39,624 bases of DNA from Evansella tamaricis (GCF_019042215.1 NZ_JAHQCS010000066.1:1-39624); one strand, 5' to 3'; positions 23,917 to 32,312 are shown, numbered from the stretch's first letter. Numbers and translations are program-made. The notes: generated by a model not told the origin, from the letters alone.

Positions 23917-23968
23917 TAATTGAGTAAAGTTCAATTATTATCATACTATATCAATTGAATGTTGTTAA
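23917..23968 (-). promoter_or_regulatory. Sigma-A promoter and inverted repeat upstream of degV-type gene
   Basis: On the minus strand TTAACA (plus 23963-23968) and TATGAT (plus 23940-23945) are 17 bases apart. Downstream, TAATTGA and TCAATTA form a 7-bp inverted repeat with a 7-base centre (23917-23937), overlapping the expected transcript start; it could be an operator. Confidence 0.6.
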
Positions 23969-23997
23969 GTTTTTACTATAATACTAGAGTTCATTAG

Positions 23998-24124
23998 AAA
24001 AGCGCAAGGCGCCTATGATCACGAGCGTAGGGCAGTGGAGGAATGACAACTAGAAGTCCGCTCTTTGACTTCAGTTGTCACTTCCGAAGTGCCCCGCAGC
24101 GAGTAGGCGGTGGAGCTAGACAAC
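23998..24124. repeat. Structured interspersed repeat, copy D
   Basis: A full-length unit, closely matching copy B: outer arms GGCGCCTA..TAGGCGG, inner hairpin with GACAACTAGAAGTC and GACTTCAGTTGTCA, ending GGAGCTAGACAAC. It lies between the degV-type gene and dgk. Confidence 0.85.
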
Positions 24125-24218
24125 TTGCCCGAAGGTGCAAAAACTTATGCTTTCTTACCTTTTAAGAAAAGCGCAAGCGCCTATGATCACGAGCGAAAGT
24201 CACTGGAGTTAGACAACG
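24125..24218. repeat. Structured interspersed repeat, copy E with linker, internally deleted
   Basis: The linker TTGCCCGAAGGTGCAAAAA recurs as after copy A, followed by a shortened unit that jumps from CACGAGCGAAAGTCACTGG to AGTTAGACAAC. The central hairpin is missing. From here to the dgk start (24219-24353) nothing certain was seen beyond an AT-rich promoter-like stretch with TAGAAT at 24296. Confidence 0.8.
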
Positions 24219-24353
24219 ATAAGAAACTTTATATTATTATCTTTTAAAAAAATCATTTAAGTAAAATTAACTAGTTTTCTTCAACAATAAATATGGTAGA
24301 ATTAAAATCACTGTTATTTTTCGACATCTTCTTACATGAAAGGAGGCAGACTT

Positions 24354-25007
24354 TTGAGCCAACAATACCATGCTCCGTTTATCTCGGTGGAAGGACCAAT
24401 AGGTGTTGGAAAAACTTCCCTTGCCACTCGGTTATCTGAACATTTTCAGTTCCACATCTTAAAGGAAATAGTGGACGAAAATCCATTTTTAAGTAAGTTT
24501 TATGAAGATATTCAAGAATGGAGTTTTCAAACAGAAATGTTTTTCCTCTGTAATCGATATAAACAACTGGAGGATACATATGAGCAGTACCTTTCTAGGG
24601 GAGAAGCGGTTGTTAGCGACTATCACATCTTTAAAAATCTATTATTTGCAAAACAGACACTACGATCCGAGCACTTTGATAAATATGATAGAATTTATAG
24701 AATATTAACAAATGATTTACCTCGTCCTAATTTAATTATTCATTTACATGCAAGCCTTCCAACCATACTGGAACGGATTGAAATGCGCGGGAGATTAATG
24801 GAACAATCTATCAGTCCCTCTTATTTAAATCAATTGTCTGAAGACTATCATCAATTTATTAAAGATCACCGTAGAGTTTATCCACAAATCCCCATCCTGT
24901 CATTTAATGGGGACGAAATGGACTTTGTAAATAATGAAGAAGACCTGAAACTAATCATAGATCAGGTAAACGAAATTGTTGTTAAAAAGCAAGAATCATT
25001 TTTTTAG
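24354..25007 (+). CDS. dgk: Deoxyguanosine kinase
   Basis: This deoxynucleoside kinase of about 217 residues has the P-loop GPIGVGKTS, then EIVDENPFLSKFYEDIQEW and FFLCNRYKQLEDT, which closely follow B. subtilis Dgk (YaaG). The DRS-type segment reads SDYHIFKN, and the lid arginines are in ERIEMRGR. It phosphorylates deoxyguanosine (and possibly purine analogues) to feed the dNTP pool by salvage. The TTG at 24354, 7 bases after AAAGGAGG, is the likely start; the ATG at 24336 lies upstream of that site. It is followed by dck with a 17-base gap, so the two form an operon. Confidence 0.92.
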   Translation: MSQQYHAPFISVEGPIGVGKTSLATRLSEHFQFHILKEIVDENPFLSKFYEDIQEWSFQTEMFFLCNRYKQLEDTYEQYLSRGEAVVSDYHIFKNLLFAKQTLRSEHFDKYDRIYRILTNDLPRPNLIIHLHASLPTILERIEMRGRLMEQSISPSYLNQLSEDYHQFIKDHRRVYPQIPILSFNGDEMDFVNNEEDLKLIIDQVNEIVVKKQESFF

Positions 25008-25024
25008 TACATGGGGTGGAATAA

Positions 25025-25720
25025 ATGGGAACTATAAAGCATCAATTACGTACAAACTCATTGATAACGTTAGCTGGGACCGTTGGTGTCGGTAAGTCCT
25101 CACTTACAAATGCACTAAGTGATGCCTTAGGATTTGAACCTTCTTTTGAAAAGGTAGACGGGAATCCATACTTAGAAGATTATTATCGGGATTTTAAGAC
25201 ATGGTCCTTCCATTTACAAATTTATTTTCTAGCCGAACGATTTAAACAACAGAAGCAAATGTTTGAAAGTAATATTGGATATGTTCAAGACAGAAGTATA
25301 TATGAAGACGTGGGGATTTTTGCACAGTTACAATACGATAATGGAAATATGACAACGAGAGATTTTGAAACGTATCATTCCTTATTCAATGCAATGATTA
25401 TGTCTCCATATTTTCCAAAACCAGATGTCCTAATTTATATTGATGGGGATTTATCCATGATAATTGAAAGAATCAAACAACGTGGAAGAGAAATGGAAAT
25501 TACTACCCCACATTCTTTCTGGGAAGACCTATACTCCCGCTACAAGGAGTGGATCTTTTCGTTCACAGAATGTCCTATTCTACACTTAGATATTAATTCC
25601 TATGACTGCCATGATCAGGAATCCATAGGTGAAATAGTCAGAGGTTTGGAAAAACTGCAAAACAACCCTGATATGAAATATTTAAAACTAGAAAATACAA
25701 TATATGAGCAGTCGAAGTAA
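25025..25720 (+). CDS. dck: Deoxyadenosine/deoxycytidine kinase
   Basis: The 231-residue kinase has P-loop GTVGVGKSS, the acidic EKVDGNPYLEDYYRDFKTW, the DRS motif QDRSIYEDVGIFA and the lid ERIKQRGREME. These match B. subtilis Dck (YaaF), which uses dAdo and dCyd. The ATG follows GGGGTGG by 5 bases. It is the second gene of the dgk-dck pair; a strong hairpin terminator follows. The gene order (dgk first) is reversed from the yaaF-yaaG order known in B. subtilis, and the usual serS/tadA surroundings are absent. Confidence 0.92.
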   Translation: MGTIKHQLRTNSLITLAGTVGVGKSSLTNALSDALGFEPSFEKVDGNPYLEDYYRDFKTWSFHLQIYFLAERFKQQKQMFESNIGYVQDRSIYEDVGIFAQLQYDNGNMTTRDFETYHSLFNAMIMSPYFPKPDVLIYIDGDLSMIIERIKQRGREMEITTPHSFWEDLYSRYKEWIFSFTECPILHLDINSYDCHDQESIGEIVRGLEKLQNNPDMKYLKLENTIYEQSK

Positions 25721-25757
25721 CGGCAGTTTGTTAAAGTAATTCTAAGTACTATATAAA

Positions 25758-25790
25758 ATAAAAAACAACTCCATGGGAGTTGTTTTTTAT
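25758..25790. terminator. Bidirectional intrinsic terminator
   Basis: A 15-bp perfect stem (ATAAAAAACAACTCC with its complement) closes on a 3-base loop ATG. The A-run on one side and T-run on the other serve dck on the plus strand and tatC on the minus strand; the tatC stop codon lies inside the stem. Confidence 0.9.
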
Positions 25791-26527
25791 ATTTCTGTTG
25801 ACTGGTCCATTTCCTTTTCTCTCTTAATCTTCCTTCTGTAAACTACTCTCGACAGGCTAATACTCACTTCATAAAGTAGAAGTAATGGAATGATAACTAG
25901 CACATCGGACATAAAATCAGGTGGTGAAACTAAAACACTCACTACAACCAATGCAAAATAAGCATACTTTCTATTTATTCTCATACCTTCAGGAGTAATA
26001 ATACCTATACTTGTTAAAAACATCACTACTAATGGCATTTCAAATAAGATACTAAATGGAAGTGTCATCCGAATGATAAATTGAAAGTACTTATCCGGTG
26101 TAAACATAGTGTGAAACATACCTTCCCCTAATCCCATTAAAAAATTTAAAACGAGGGGAATGACCACGAAATAGCCGAAACAAAGTCCGCCTACAAATAG
26201 AAGAAACGACGCTGGTATGTAAGTTAAAGTCGCTTTTCTCTCTTTTGCGGTTAAGGCAGGTTTTACGAATAGCCATATTTGTAAGATTAATAAAGGAATC
26301 GTAAAGGCGAAAGCGATGATTCCAGCCAAGGAAAAGAACACCCATATAATATCTAATGGACCTAAAATAGTGAGTGTCATATCCAGGTCTTTTACAAACC
26401 AATCATAAATGTCCCGTACAAATATAAAGGCAATAATAAAGAAAAAGATAAAGGCAGCGAGTGAAATCATAATCCGCTTTCTTAATTCATCCAGATGATC
26501 GAGTAAATTCATACTTTGATCTGACAC
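25787..26527 (-). CDS. tatC: Twin-arginine translocase subunit TatC
   Basis: About 246 residues with six membrane helices. The N-terminal signature MNLLDHLDELRKRI is the conserved TatC cytoplasmic segment that helps bind the twin-arginine signal, and the periplasmic loop region has FVKPALTAKERK and the conserved Glu in LGEGMFHTMFTPDKYFQF, quoted in part as LGEGMF and PDKYFQF. TatC receives folded proteins with RR signal peptides. The start is placed at GTG 26527, 9 bases after AAGGGG; the ATG at 26548 is upstream of that site. tatA precedes it by 68 bases on the same strand, giving a minimal TatA-TatC system. No substrate gene with an obvious twin-arginine signal is adjacent. Confidence 0.93.
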   Translation of the reverse strand: MSDQSMNLLDHLDELRKRIMISLAAFIFFFIIAFIFVRDIYDWFVKDLDMTLTILGPLDIIWVFFSLAGIIAFAFTIPLLILQIWLFVKPALTAKERKATLTYIPASFLLFVGGLCFGYFVVIPLVLNFLMGLGEGMFHTMFTPDKYFQFIIRMTLPFSILFEMPLVVMFLTSIGIITPEGMRINRKYAYFALVVVSVLVSPPDFMSDVLVIIPLLLLYEVSISLSRVVYRRKIKREKEMDQSTEI

Positions 26528-26595
26528 AACTAGACGCCCCTTAAACATGAAAAAGATGTAAGACGGAAGTTCCTCACATCTTTATCAAAATATAT

Positions 26596-26781
26596 TTAAT
26601 CTTGCTGTTGTTTTCTTTCCTGACTCTCATCATCTTTTGTTAATTCTTTAGTGGAGTTTTTAAATTCCTTTAACGTTTGTCCCATGGCACGGCCAATTTC
26701 AGGAAGTTTCTTGGGACCGAAAATGACTAGGGCAATAACTAAAATTAATATTAAACCTGGAATCCCTATATTCGTTAACAT
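26596..26781 (-). CDS. tatA: Twin-arginine translocase subunit TatA
   Basis: This 61-residue protein begins [20 protein letters not shown], a single membrane helix, followed by the hinge [14 protein letters not shown] and an amphipathic helix ([13 protein letters not shown]), with a charged tail. The FGPKKLPE hinge is diagnostic of TatA. It assembles into the pore for TatC-delivered folded proteins. ATG at 26781 follows GAGGGGGG by 6 bases; the upstream TTG at 26805 is before that site. It is the first gene of the tatA-tatC pair. Confidence 0.95.
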   Translation of the reverse strand: MLTNIGIPGLILILVIALVIFGPKKLPEIGRAMGQTLKEFKNSTKELTKDDESQERKQQQD

Positions 26782-27024
26782 CTTTTTCCCCCCTCTTTTA
26801 TCCAAACTGGTGGAAAGGATCTTGTATATCTTACTTTAACCATTATAAGGGTAAAAATATGAATTTACTATGATTACAATACATTCTCATATAATTTTCA
26901 TAATTACCTTCTTTTATAAAGTTATTACTATGTTTATAAAAATTATTTCCCTATGTTTTTCTCCACCGATACTATTTCAAATGATATAATAAGTAGGATA
27001 TGATGAACATTAAAGGAGTAACTT

Positions 27025-27924
27025 ATGTATATAGTTATTATTAATTCATATTCCGGTCAGCGACGTTATAAAAAAGTCGTTCGTCAACTGGAGAAAAAGT
27101 TGCGTAAACCATTTGTATCATACTTTACTGATCAATATCAAGAAGATACACTATGGGACAACATCCATCAAAAACTAAATGATCTTGGGAATAAATTAGA
27201 TGGTGTAATTGTAGTAGGTGGAGATGGAACACTGCATTATGTTGTTAACCACCTCCAAGATTACAATGTGCCCTATGGTCTAGTTGCCTCGGGATCTGGC
27301 AATGATTTTGGACGGGCACTCAAAATTCCAAGGAATATATCAAAGGCGATTGAAAGAATTAATTCCAATAACCCAGAAGAATACGACATCATAAATGCAA
27401 ATGGAAAAAAAGTGTTATCTGTTGTGGGGATTGGGGTAGATGCGGAAACTGCTATTAGATGTCAGACTTCCCGTTTGAAAAAATTACTGAATCGTGCTTT
27501 CCTTGGGAGACTTACTTATTTAATGGTATTTTTTCAAACAATTAGACACTATGAACCCATGGAACTGGAAATCACAGATGAAAAAGGAACAGTACATCAA
27601 TTTAATAATGTTTGGCTGACTGCACTTGGGAATACATCCTATTACGGGGGGGGAATCCCCATTTGCCCAGATGCTGACCCACAAGATAGTCAAATTGAAT
27701 ATGTCATAATTCATACATTGCCTCTAGCAAAGGTTTTAATGCGAGCGTTACCTGCAGTTTTTCTCAAAAAGCATCAAAATTTATCATGTGTTACCATACT
27801 TAAGGGAACTAAATTCCATATTAAATCAAAGAATAAAGAAGTGCCTGTCCAAGGAGATGGGGAAGAAATTGGTACAACACCTGCATGCATCCGTATCTTA
27901 CCAAATGCAATACGCATCTTCTAA
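27025..27924 (+). CDS. YegS/BmrU-type lipid (diacylglycerol-like) kinase
   Basis: The 299-residue kinase shows the family's INSYSGQRR opening, the nucleotide loop VVGGDGTLHYVV, GSGNDFGRAL and the late VQGDGEEIG that carries the catalytic Asp. Members phosphorylate diacylglycerol (DgkB), sphingoid bases or related lipids with ATP at the membrane surface. The ATG is preceded by AAAGGAGT and 5 bases. It stands alone, divergent from tatA and convergent with the NRDE gene, with a shared terminator. Weak resemblance to YtlR is possible, but the lipid substrate cannot be fixed. Confidence 0.88.
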   Translation: MYIVIINSYSGQRRYKKVVRQLEKKLRKPFVSYFTDQYQEDTLWDNIHQKLNDLGNKLDGVIVVGGDGTLHYVVNHLQDYNVPYGLVASGSGNDFGRALKIPRNISKAIERINSNNPEEYDIINANGKKVLSVVGIGVDAETAIRCQTSRLKKLLNRAFLGRLTYLMVFFQTIRHYEPMELEITDEKGTVHQFNNVWLTALGNTSYYGGGIPICPDADPQDSQIEYVIIHTLPLAKVLMRALPAVFLKKHQNLSCVTILKGTKFHIKSKNKEVPVQGDGEEIGTTPACIRILPNAIRIF

Positions 27925-27937
27925 AATAAATATAATG

Positions 27938-27980
27938 AAAAGCTGTTTTTTTGTAACGTTTTACACCTAAAACAGCTTTT
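27938..27980. terminator. Bidirectional intrinsic terminator
   Basis: AAAAGCTGTTTT pairs with AAAACAGCTTTT around a 19-base loop and runs into TTCTTT. It ends the lipid kinase gene and probably the convergent NRDE gene, whose stop is at 27984. Confidence 0.8.
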
Positions 27981-27983
27981 TCT

Positions 27984-28724
27984 TTAATTATTATTAATTT
28001 TAAACGTATATCTTCGATCCGTAACAGATGGTACATGAGTCCTTTCCAGAAAAGTACAATTATTTTCATTATCTACAATAATAACATTACTTGTTCGAGT
28101 TCCATATTCATTACTTTTGATAAAAACAGGGGATAACATTCTTTCAACTTCAGAAAAAGAGTTGTCATTAAAAACCGTTTCATTCTGTAACTCCTCCATT
28201 AACTCTTCTTCTAAGTCTACTTGGTTTTTAATTGATAAACTTTTTTTAATCCCTTCCCGAAGCTTGTTTACCTTCGGCCAATTGGAATTTAATGTAGGTG
28301 AGTTACTAATTGCATGCAATCCTTCCTTTAAAAGGAATGTTTCATTACTACGATTAGAAACGAAAGTTAAATCTTTTATATCACCATATAAAAGATTATA
28401 GCCTCCATATCCCTCTTTGTTGAGGATACTTTCATGAAAACCCCTTGTCCCTTGTAAGTAATTACTGACTAACTCTCCCCTTGAACTAACGTCCTTTGAC
28501 TCTTTCGATTGTTCCCTGACATTGGTCAAAGCAGCAAACTTTCCCTCTTTTGTTATCCCTAACCACGTACCACCTTTTTCTAAATCAACTCCTGCTAAAA
28601 TAGACGGGTATTTTCTCCAAAATTGTGCAGCAGCAGTCTTTCGATGATAAAACTCATCCCTATTTGCAACAAATATAAATGGAAAACCAGGATGTTCCTT
28701 TATAGCAAAACCAAGAATACACAT
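27984..28724 (-). CDS. NRDE family (TANGO2-like) protein
   Basis: The 246-residue protein starts MCILGFAIKEHPGFPFI and contains the NRDE signature ANRDEFYHRKT at about residue 20, then GGTWLGITKEGKFAALTNVRE. These features define the NRDE/TANGO2 family; Cys2 is positioned like the nucleophile of Ntn hydrolases, though family activity is unsettled. GGAGAGGA lies 4 bases before the ATG. It is divergent from the telA gene with a 270-base gap that holds a sigma-A promoter for telA. Confidence 0.88.
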   Translation of the reverse strand: MCILGFAIKEHPGFPFIFVANRDEFYHRKTAAAQFWRKYPSILAGVDLEKGGTWLGITKEGKFAALTNVREQSKESKDVSSRGELVSNYLQGTRGFHESILNKEGYGGYNLLYGDIKDLTFVSNRSNETFLLKEGLHAISNSPTLNSNWPKVNKLREGIKKSLSIKNQVDLEEELMEELQNETVFNDNSFSEVERMLSPVFIKSNEYGTRTSNVIIVDNENNCTFLERTHVPSVTDRRYTFKINNN

Positions 28725-28876
28725 TTGATCCTCTCCAATTTGCCAACTATTTTTCGTAAATCATTGGCTACTTTAGATTATACTTCTATTTAAATCCCTT
28801 ACATAGAGATTACAATAGAATGTATTTTTATTTCTATTGTATTTACTTCCTATTTTACGACTTTCAAAAGCTTTTG

Positions 28877-28905
28877 TTGTTTAGTAAAAAAAGGGAATGT
28901 ATAAT
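28877..28905 (+). promoter_or_regulatory. Sigma-A promoter of telA-family gene
   Basis: TTGTTT (28877-28882), 17 bases, TATAAT (28900-28905). The expected transcript start near 28912 leaves an 85-base leader before the ATG at 28998. Confidence 0.7.
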
Positions 28906-28997
28906 CTAATAGAGGGAAAATGAAACTTAAACGGGGGATTTCTCGTATATACAATCATAGACAACATCATCCAATCCTCATATTAGGAGGTAATAAT

Positions 28998-30044
28998 ATG
29001 ACAAATGAAAATTCATCACAATTAACCAATCAAAACGAATATAGTGAAAAGGAAAATCAGGCTAAACAGTATGTGGAAAAAATCCGGACAGACCAAGACC
29101 TCAACAAAATATTAGAGTCCTTAGGTCGAATTGGAACAGATGAACAACTAAAAGCCGGAGAAACGTTAGAAGCCTTAAAACGTCCAGTAAAAGACATGAT
29201 GAATGATCCTAACCAAGATCTCCCAGATCAGTTATCAAAGTTGAAGGAAATGGTTTCTGAACTTGAACCTAATTATCTAAACGAAGGCAAGTGGAAGCAA
29301 TTTGTCAACAAACTAGTTCGAAAAAGTCCAATGGAAAAATACGCAAGGAAATATCAAACCATCGAAGCAGAAGTGGAAACAGTCATTGGTGCTCTCTTAA
29401 GCGGTAAAGACCGTCTTCAAGAGGATAGTGTGATGTTACATCAATTAAAAGAAGTTGCCAGAGAACGGATTGCAGGTTTAAATAATCAAATAGAAATTGG
29501 AAAACAATTGAATACGATGCTAGAGGAAGAATTAACAAAAGAAGAATGGCAAAATGACCCATCCCCAGTGCAAAAGGGTCAGCAAAAAGTTTTATCCCGG
29601 GTGAAAAATATGCAACAGGCAGTACTAGTTTTACAGCAGTCATTAGCATCTGTAGATATTATCGTTGAAAATAATGATAAACTGGAAGAAGCCATTTTTA
29701 ATGCCATTACAATGACAAAAAATATTATTACAGTAACTGCCTCCATTCAACTTGCATTAAGTAATCAAAAGAAAGTAATTGATGCGGTTAGAAACGTGAA
29801 TCAAACGACGGAAGCCATGCTATTATCCAATGCACAGCTCCTCAAATCAAATACGGAAGAAACACTTAAAACGTTAGAAGAGCCTGCAGTTGCCTTAGAG
29901 ACGTTTAAGAAAGCTTATGAAGATGTATATGCTGCAATTGAAATGACAGAACAATCCAATTCTAGGATTATTGAATCAAGCAAACATTTCATCGAAGAGA
30001 TGGAACAGCTAAACGAGCAAATGGAGAGAAAGCTTTTAAATTAA
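28998..30044 (+). CDS. TelA family (toxic anion resistance) protein
   Basis: The 348-residue protein is almost wholly alpha-helical and coiled-coil, matching the TelA family (B. subtilis YaaN, YceH). Indicative pieces are ETLEALKRPVKDMM, KLVRKSPMEKYARKYQ near residue 105, and the late NAITMTKNIITVTASIQLALSNQ, cited as TMTKNIITVTASIQLAL. Family members were named for tellurite resistance and are also tied to envelope stress. The ATG at 28998 has AGGAGG 6 bases upstream; the frame is open further upstream but lacks a ribosome site. It is followed by a partner gene with a 30-base gap. Confidence 0.88.
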   Translation: MTNENSSQLTNQNEYSEKENQAKQYVEKIRTDQDLNKILESLGRIGTDEQLKAGETLEALKRPVKDMMNDPNQDLPDQLSKLKEMVSELEPNYLNEGKWKQFVNKLVRKSPMEKYARKYQTIEAEVETVIGALLSGKDRLQEDSVMLHQLKEVARERIAGLNNQIEIGKQLNTMLEEELTKEEWQNDPSPVQKGQQKVLSRVKNMQQAVLVLQQSLASVDIIVENNDKLEEAIFNAITMTKNIITVTASIQLALSNQKKVIDAVRNVNQTTEAMLLSNAQLLKSNTEETLKTLEEPAVALETFKKAYEDVYAAIEMTEQSNSRIIESSKHFIEEMEQLNEQMERKLLN

Positions 30045-30074
30045 CCTAATGTGGAATAGAACGAGGTGAACGTC

Positions 30075-30977
30075 ATGAGCTGGCGTGAGCAAATTTGGGA
30101 ACAGAAATGGTTTGAAGCGCTTTTACCTAATTATTTAAAACCACTCAGAGACCCACAAGTGGAAACTGAATTTACCAAGGATATGATTGAAGAAGCAGAG
30201 GAATTTTTGTCTGACCTCGCTTCTTTATCTGAATTGCCAAGAATAAATAAAACCTTTAAACGAAACATAAAAGGGTTTTTATTCAAGGTGAAAATCAAAC
30301 CGAAAAAAATCCATTTAGAACTTCTAGATACGAAAAAATCATCAGATTCGGTGAAGAAAAGAATTTATATTACAATCTTTCGAAAACAATTTAAAGCGGA
30401 AAATGGAATGGGAAAATGCATTGATTCTACTATCTATTATCAAATTAAGAATAAAACAACAGTTAGAAGTGTACGAAGACATCCGTTATTCCAAACATTG
30501 TTTATTCAACTTCACCATTTAGATGTATCTTTGTCTGGGGGAAAACCAGAAGACATTCCCACATTAACGACAAAGGGTTCAGAAAAACTAGCAAATAAAA
30601 ATGACGAAAAAAACTTAATTATCCAGCAGGCATCAAAGATTTCTACTCATTATCATCACATGGACAGCCTCATTTCAAAAAGACTTAAAAGTCTCCAAGG
30701 AACCATTTCCGAATGTTTAAAGGAAATTGAACTTCTGGATCTGGAGGAAAAACATCATGTTAAACGTTTAGTAAATCAAGACCTCCCTAGTCTATTGGAA
30801 ACTTACCATAGTCTTTCATTTGAACAAAAAAAAGAAAAATATGAAGATGTACTAAACAGTCTTCAATCTATGCAAGATTTCTTGGATAAACTTGCCAAAG
30901 ATGTTCAATCGTCAAGGATGGATCGAATGGACCACCTTCTCCGATTGAACCGACTAAGATATTCTGAAGATGATTAA
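30075..30977 (+). CDS. Hypothetical partner of TelA-family protein, XpaC-like
   Basis: The 300-residue, basic, soluble-looking protein starts MSWREQIWEQKWF, has a Lys-rich central beta region (FLFKVKIKPKKIHLELL) and a helical C-terminus (LLETYHSLSFEQKKEKYEDV). The last part resembles the end of XpaC-type proteins, which in bacilli are encoded beside TelA-family YaaN, but the N-terminal membrane helices of XpaC are absent. It is therefore at best a divergent or analogous partner. GAGGTG precedes the ATG by 6 bases. It ends 28 bases before a terminator, completing a two-gene operon. Confidence 0.75.
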   Translation: MSWREQIWEQKWFEALLPNYLKPLRDPQVETEFTKDMIEEAEEFLSDLASLSELPRINKTFKRNIKGFLFKVKIKPKKIHLELLDTKKSSDSVKKRIYITIFRKQFKAENGMGKCIDSTIYYQIKNKTTVRSVRRHPLFQTLFIQLHHLDVSLSGGKPEDIPTLTTKGSEKLANKNDEKNLIIQQASKISTHYHHMDSLISKRLKSLQGTISECLKEIELLDLEEKHHVKRLVNQDLPSLLETYHSLSFEQKKEKYEDVLNSLQSMQDFLDKLAKDVQSSRMDRMDHLLRLNRLRYSEDD

Positions 30978-31004
30978 GAAGGCTCAAGGCGTAGATGGGA
31001 GGCC

Positions 31005-31034
31005 ACTGAAAAAGTATCTTACAACTTTTTCAGT
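31005..31034 (+). terminator. Intrinsic terminator of telA operon
   Basis: ACTGAAAAAGT pairs with ACTTTTTCAGT over 8 bases and is followed by TCCTTTTATTT, 28 bases after the operon's last stop codon. Confidence 0.75.
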
Positions 31035-31073
31035 TCCTTTTATTTGTATGGGAATGGCTTCACTCGTCGCTCA

Positions 31074-31108
31074 CCTGATAGGAGAAAACCGCTCCTATCA
31101 GGCTTTTT
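31074..31108 (+). terminator. Second strong hairpin with T-run
   Basis: CCTGATAGGAG pairs with CTCCTATCAGG over a 7-base loop, followed by CTTTTT. It backs up the preceding terminator; GTCGC and GCGAC sequences enclose it as an outer stem. Confidence 0.7.
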
Positions 31109-31140
31109 AAAGATTGCGACGGCTACGCTCATTGCTTTTA

Positions 31141-31181
31141 GGTACAGTAAAAGTGGAAAAGCACCACTTTTTTTCTGTACC
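31141..31181. repeat. Nested inverted repeat in convergent intergenic region
   Basis: GGTACAG and CTGTACC enclose AAAAGTGG and CCACTTTT, forming a long hairpin with a small bulge. With ATACTATCA (31231-31239) and TGATAGTAT (31297-31305) it belongs to a run of four hairpins between two convergent genes. Nothing coding was seen from 30978 to 31373. Confidence 0.6.
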
Positions 31182-31373
31182 CTCTCCAAATGGTGCCTTG
31201 AGACAGAAAGTTATTTAGTTACATAGATTTATACTATCAGCATTTTTAGAAGCGGCAGGACAAAAGTGTTTTAAATAATGAGTTATCCGAACGGATTGAT
31301 AGTATTATACCTCGCTAACTTTGTTTATTGTTCGATCCCAGTTTAAAGGGATTAATAGTTCCAAAACCTTTTT

Positions 31374-32312
31374 CTATCTGTTTTTACCCTTTCCATTTCC
31401 AAACGCATTACCATTTCCCTTATTATTATTGTTTTTTCCTACTGATGGACCATTTTTATTTTCGCGACCTTTTTTATCTTTTATTTCTGTATTTTCTTTC
31501 TTCCCTTTTTCCTTATTACCTTTTGTTTCATTCTTCTTGTTCTTTCGTTCCTTCTCAATATTCTCTTCGTCAATGGCTACTTGTATGATTACATCATCCA
31601 TAGTTGGTTCTTCATCGATAATAACTTCCAATGGTCGTTCCTCTTCCCCTTCATCAAAAACAAGGGATGGATCAATTCCCATTTTACGTAATTTCCTCTC
31701 AACATTCCTCGTTAATGCTGCTACAGCTTTTGGATTATCTATTTTTTTTATGTTTTGGAGTAAACTAAGAATGGACGGATGTGGAACCACATCATCTATA
31801 GCTTCTCCTTCAAGATCTTCTGCCATTTCTTCTTCCACAATAATTTCGTGCTCCTCCACTGATGAATCCTCTTCTGTTAAAACTACTTCTCCATTGTTTA
31901 CCACATCATACGGTACCTCTGACGTATATTCTTTTGATAATAAGTAATGATTAAGGGCATCTTCTACCACTGATTCTGCTTCCTCAAACATTCCACCCTT
32001 CAATAACGTATTGGCAGTATCCAAACGCTCTTGAGTAAACTGTGCCAATAAATGTGCTTTCCCATAATCACTTAGTGCTAATTTAAATTGTAGTGATTCC
32101 ATCGCTTCATACACAAAATGAAAGAATGATCCTGGAATAATCCTTTGTACTTGTTGAATCTCTTCTACAGATATGTCATTCTCCTCCAATAATTGAGAAA
32201 GATCAACAGATGGAATATCACTGCTATCTTCTGCAAAGCTTGCAATTGGAAGTAACAAAACAGATAAACCAATAATTGAAATTTTGAATAATAATGTCCT
32301 TATACTTTTCAT
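31374..32312 (-). CDS. Secreted DUF5667 protein of the SigI locus
   Basis: The 312-residue product has an N-terminal signal peptide (about residues 1-27, LLFKISIIGLSVLLLPIASFA). It then has a DUF5667-like helical domain (IPGSFFHFVYEAMESLQFKL, LLAQFTQERLDTANTLL, GGMFEEAESVVEDALNHYL), an acidic middle, and a Lys/Asn/Gly-rich tail (NNNNKGNGNAFGNGKGKNR). The function is unknown; the fold suggests helical repeats outside the membrane. GAGGTG precedes the ATG by 5 bases. It follows rsgI after a terminator and has its own promoter-like motif matching the one before sigI, so it is probably SigI-controlled. The tail resembles that of RsgI. Confidence 0.8.
   Translation of the reverse strand: MKSIRTLLFKISIIGLSVLLLPIASFAEDSSDIPSVDLSQLLEENDISVEEIQQVQRIIPGSFFHFVYEAMESLQFKLALSDYGKAHLLAQFTQERLDTANTLLKGGMFEEAESVVEDALNHYLLSKEYTSEVPYDVVNNGEVVLTEEDSSVEEHEIIVEEEMAEDLEGEAIDDVVPHPSILSLLQNIKKIDNPKAVAALTRNVERKLRKMGIDPSLVFDEGEEERPLEVIIDEEPTMDDVIIQVAIDEENIEKERKNKKNETKGNKEKGKKENTEIKDKKGRENKNGPSVGKNNNNKGNGNAFGNGKGKNR

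Noticed and set aside
31044-31226. A 60-codon plus-strand frame in the hairpin region
   Set aside because: It runs through three perfect hairpins including a terminator, has no ribosome site, and its translation has no coding character.
31321-31947. A 208-codon plus-strand frame rich in Phe and Ser
   Set aside because: It is antisense to the Lys/Asn/Glu-rich tail of the DUF5667 gene, which explains both its openness and its composition; no ribosome site.
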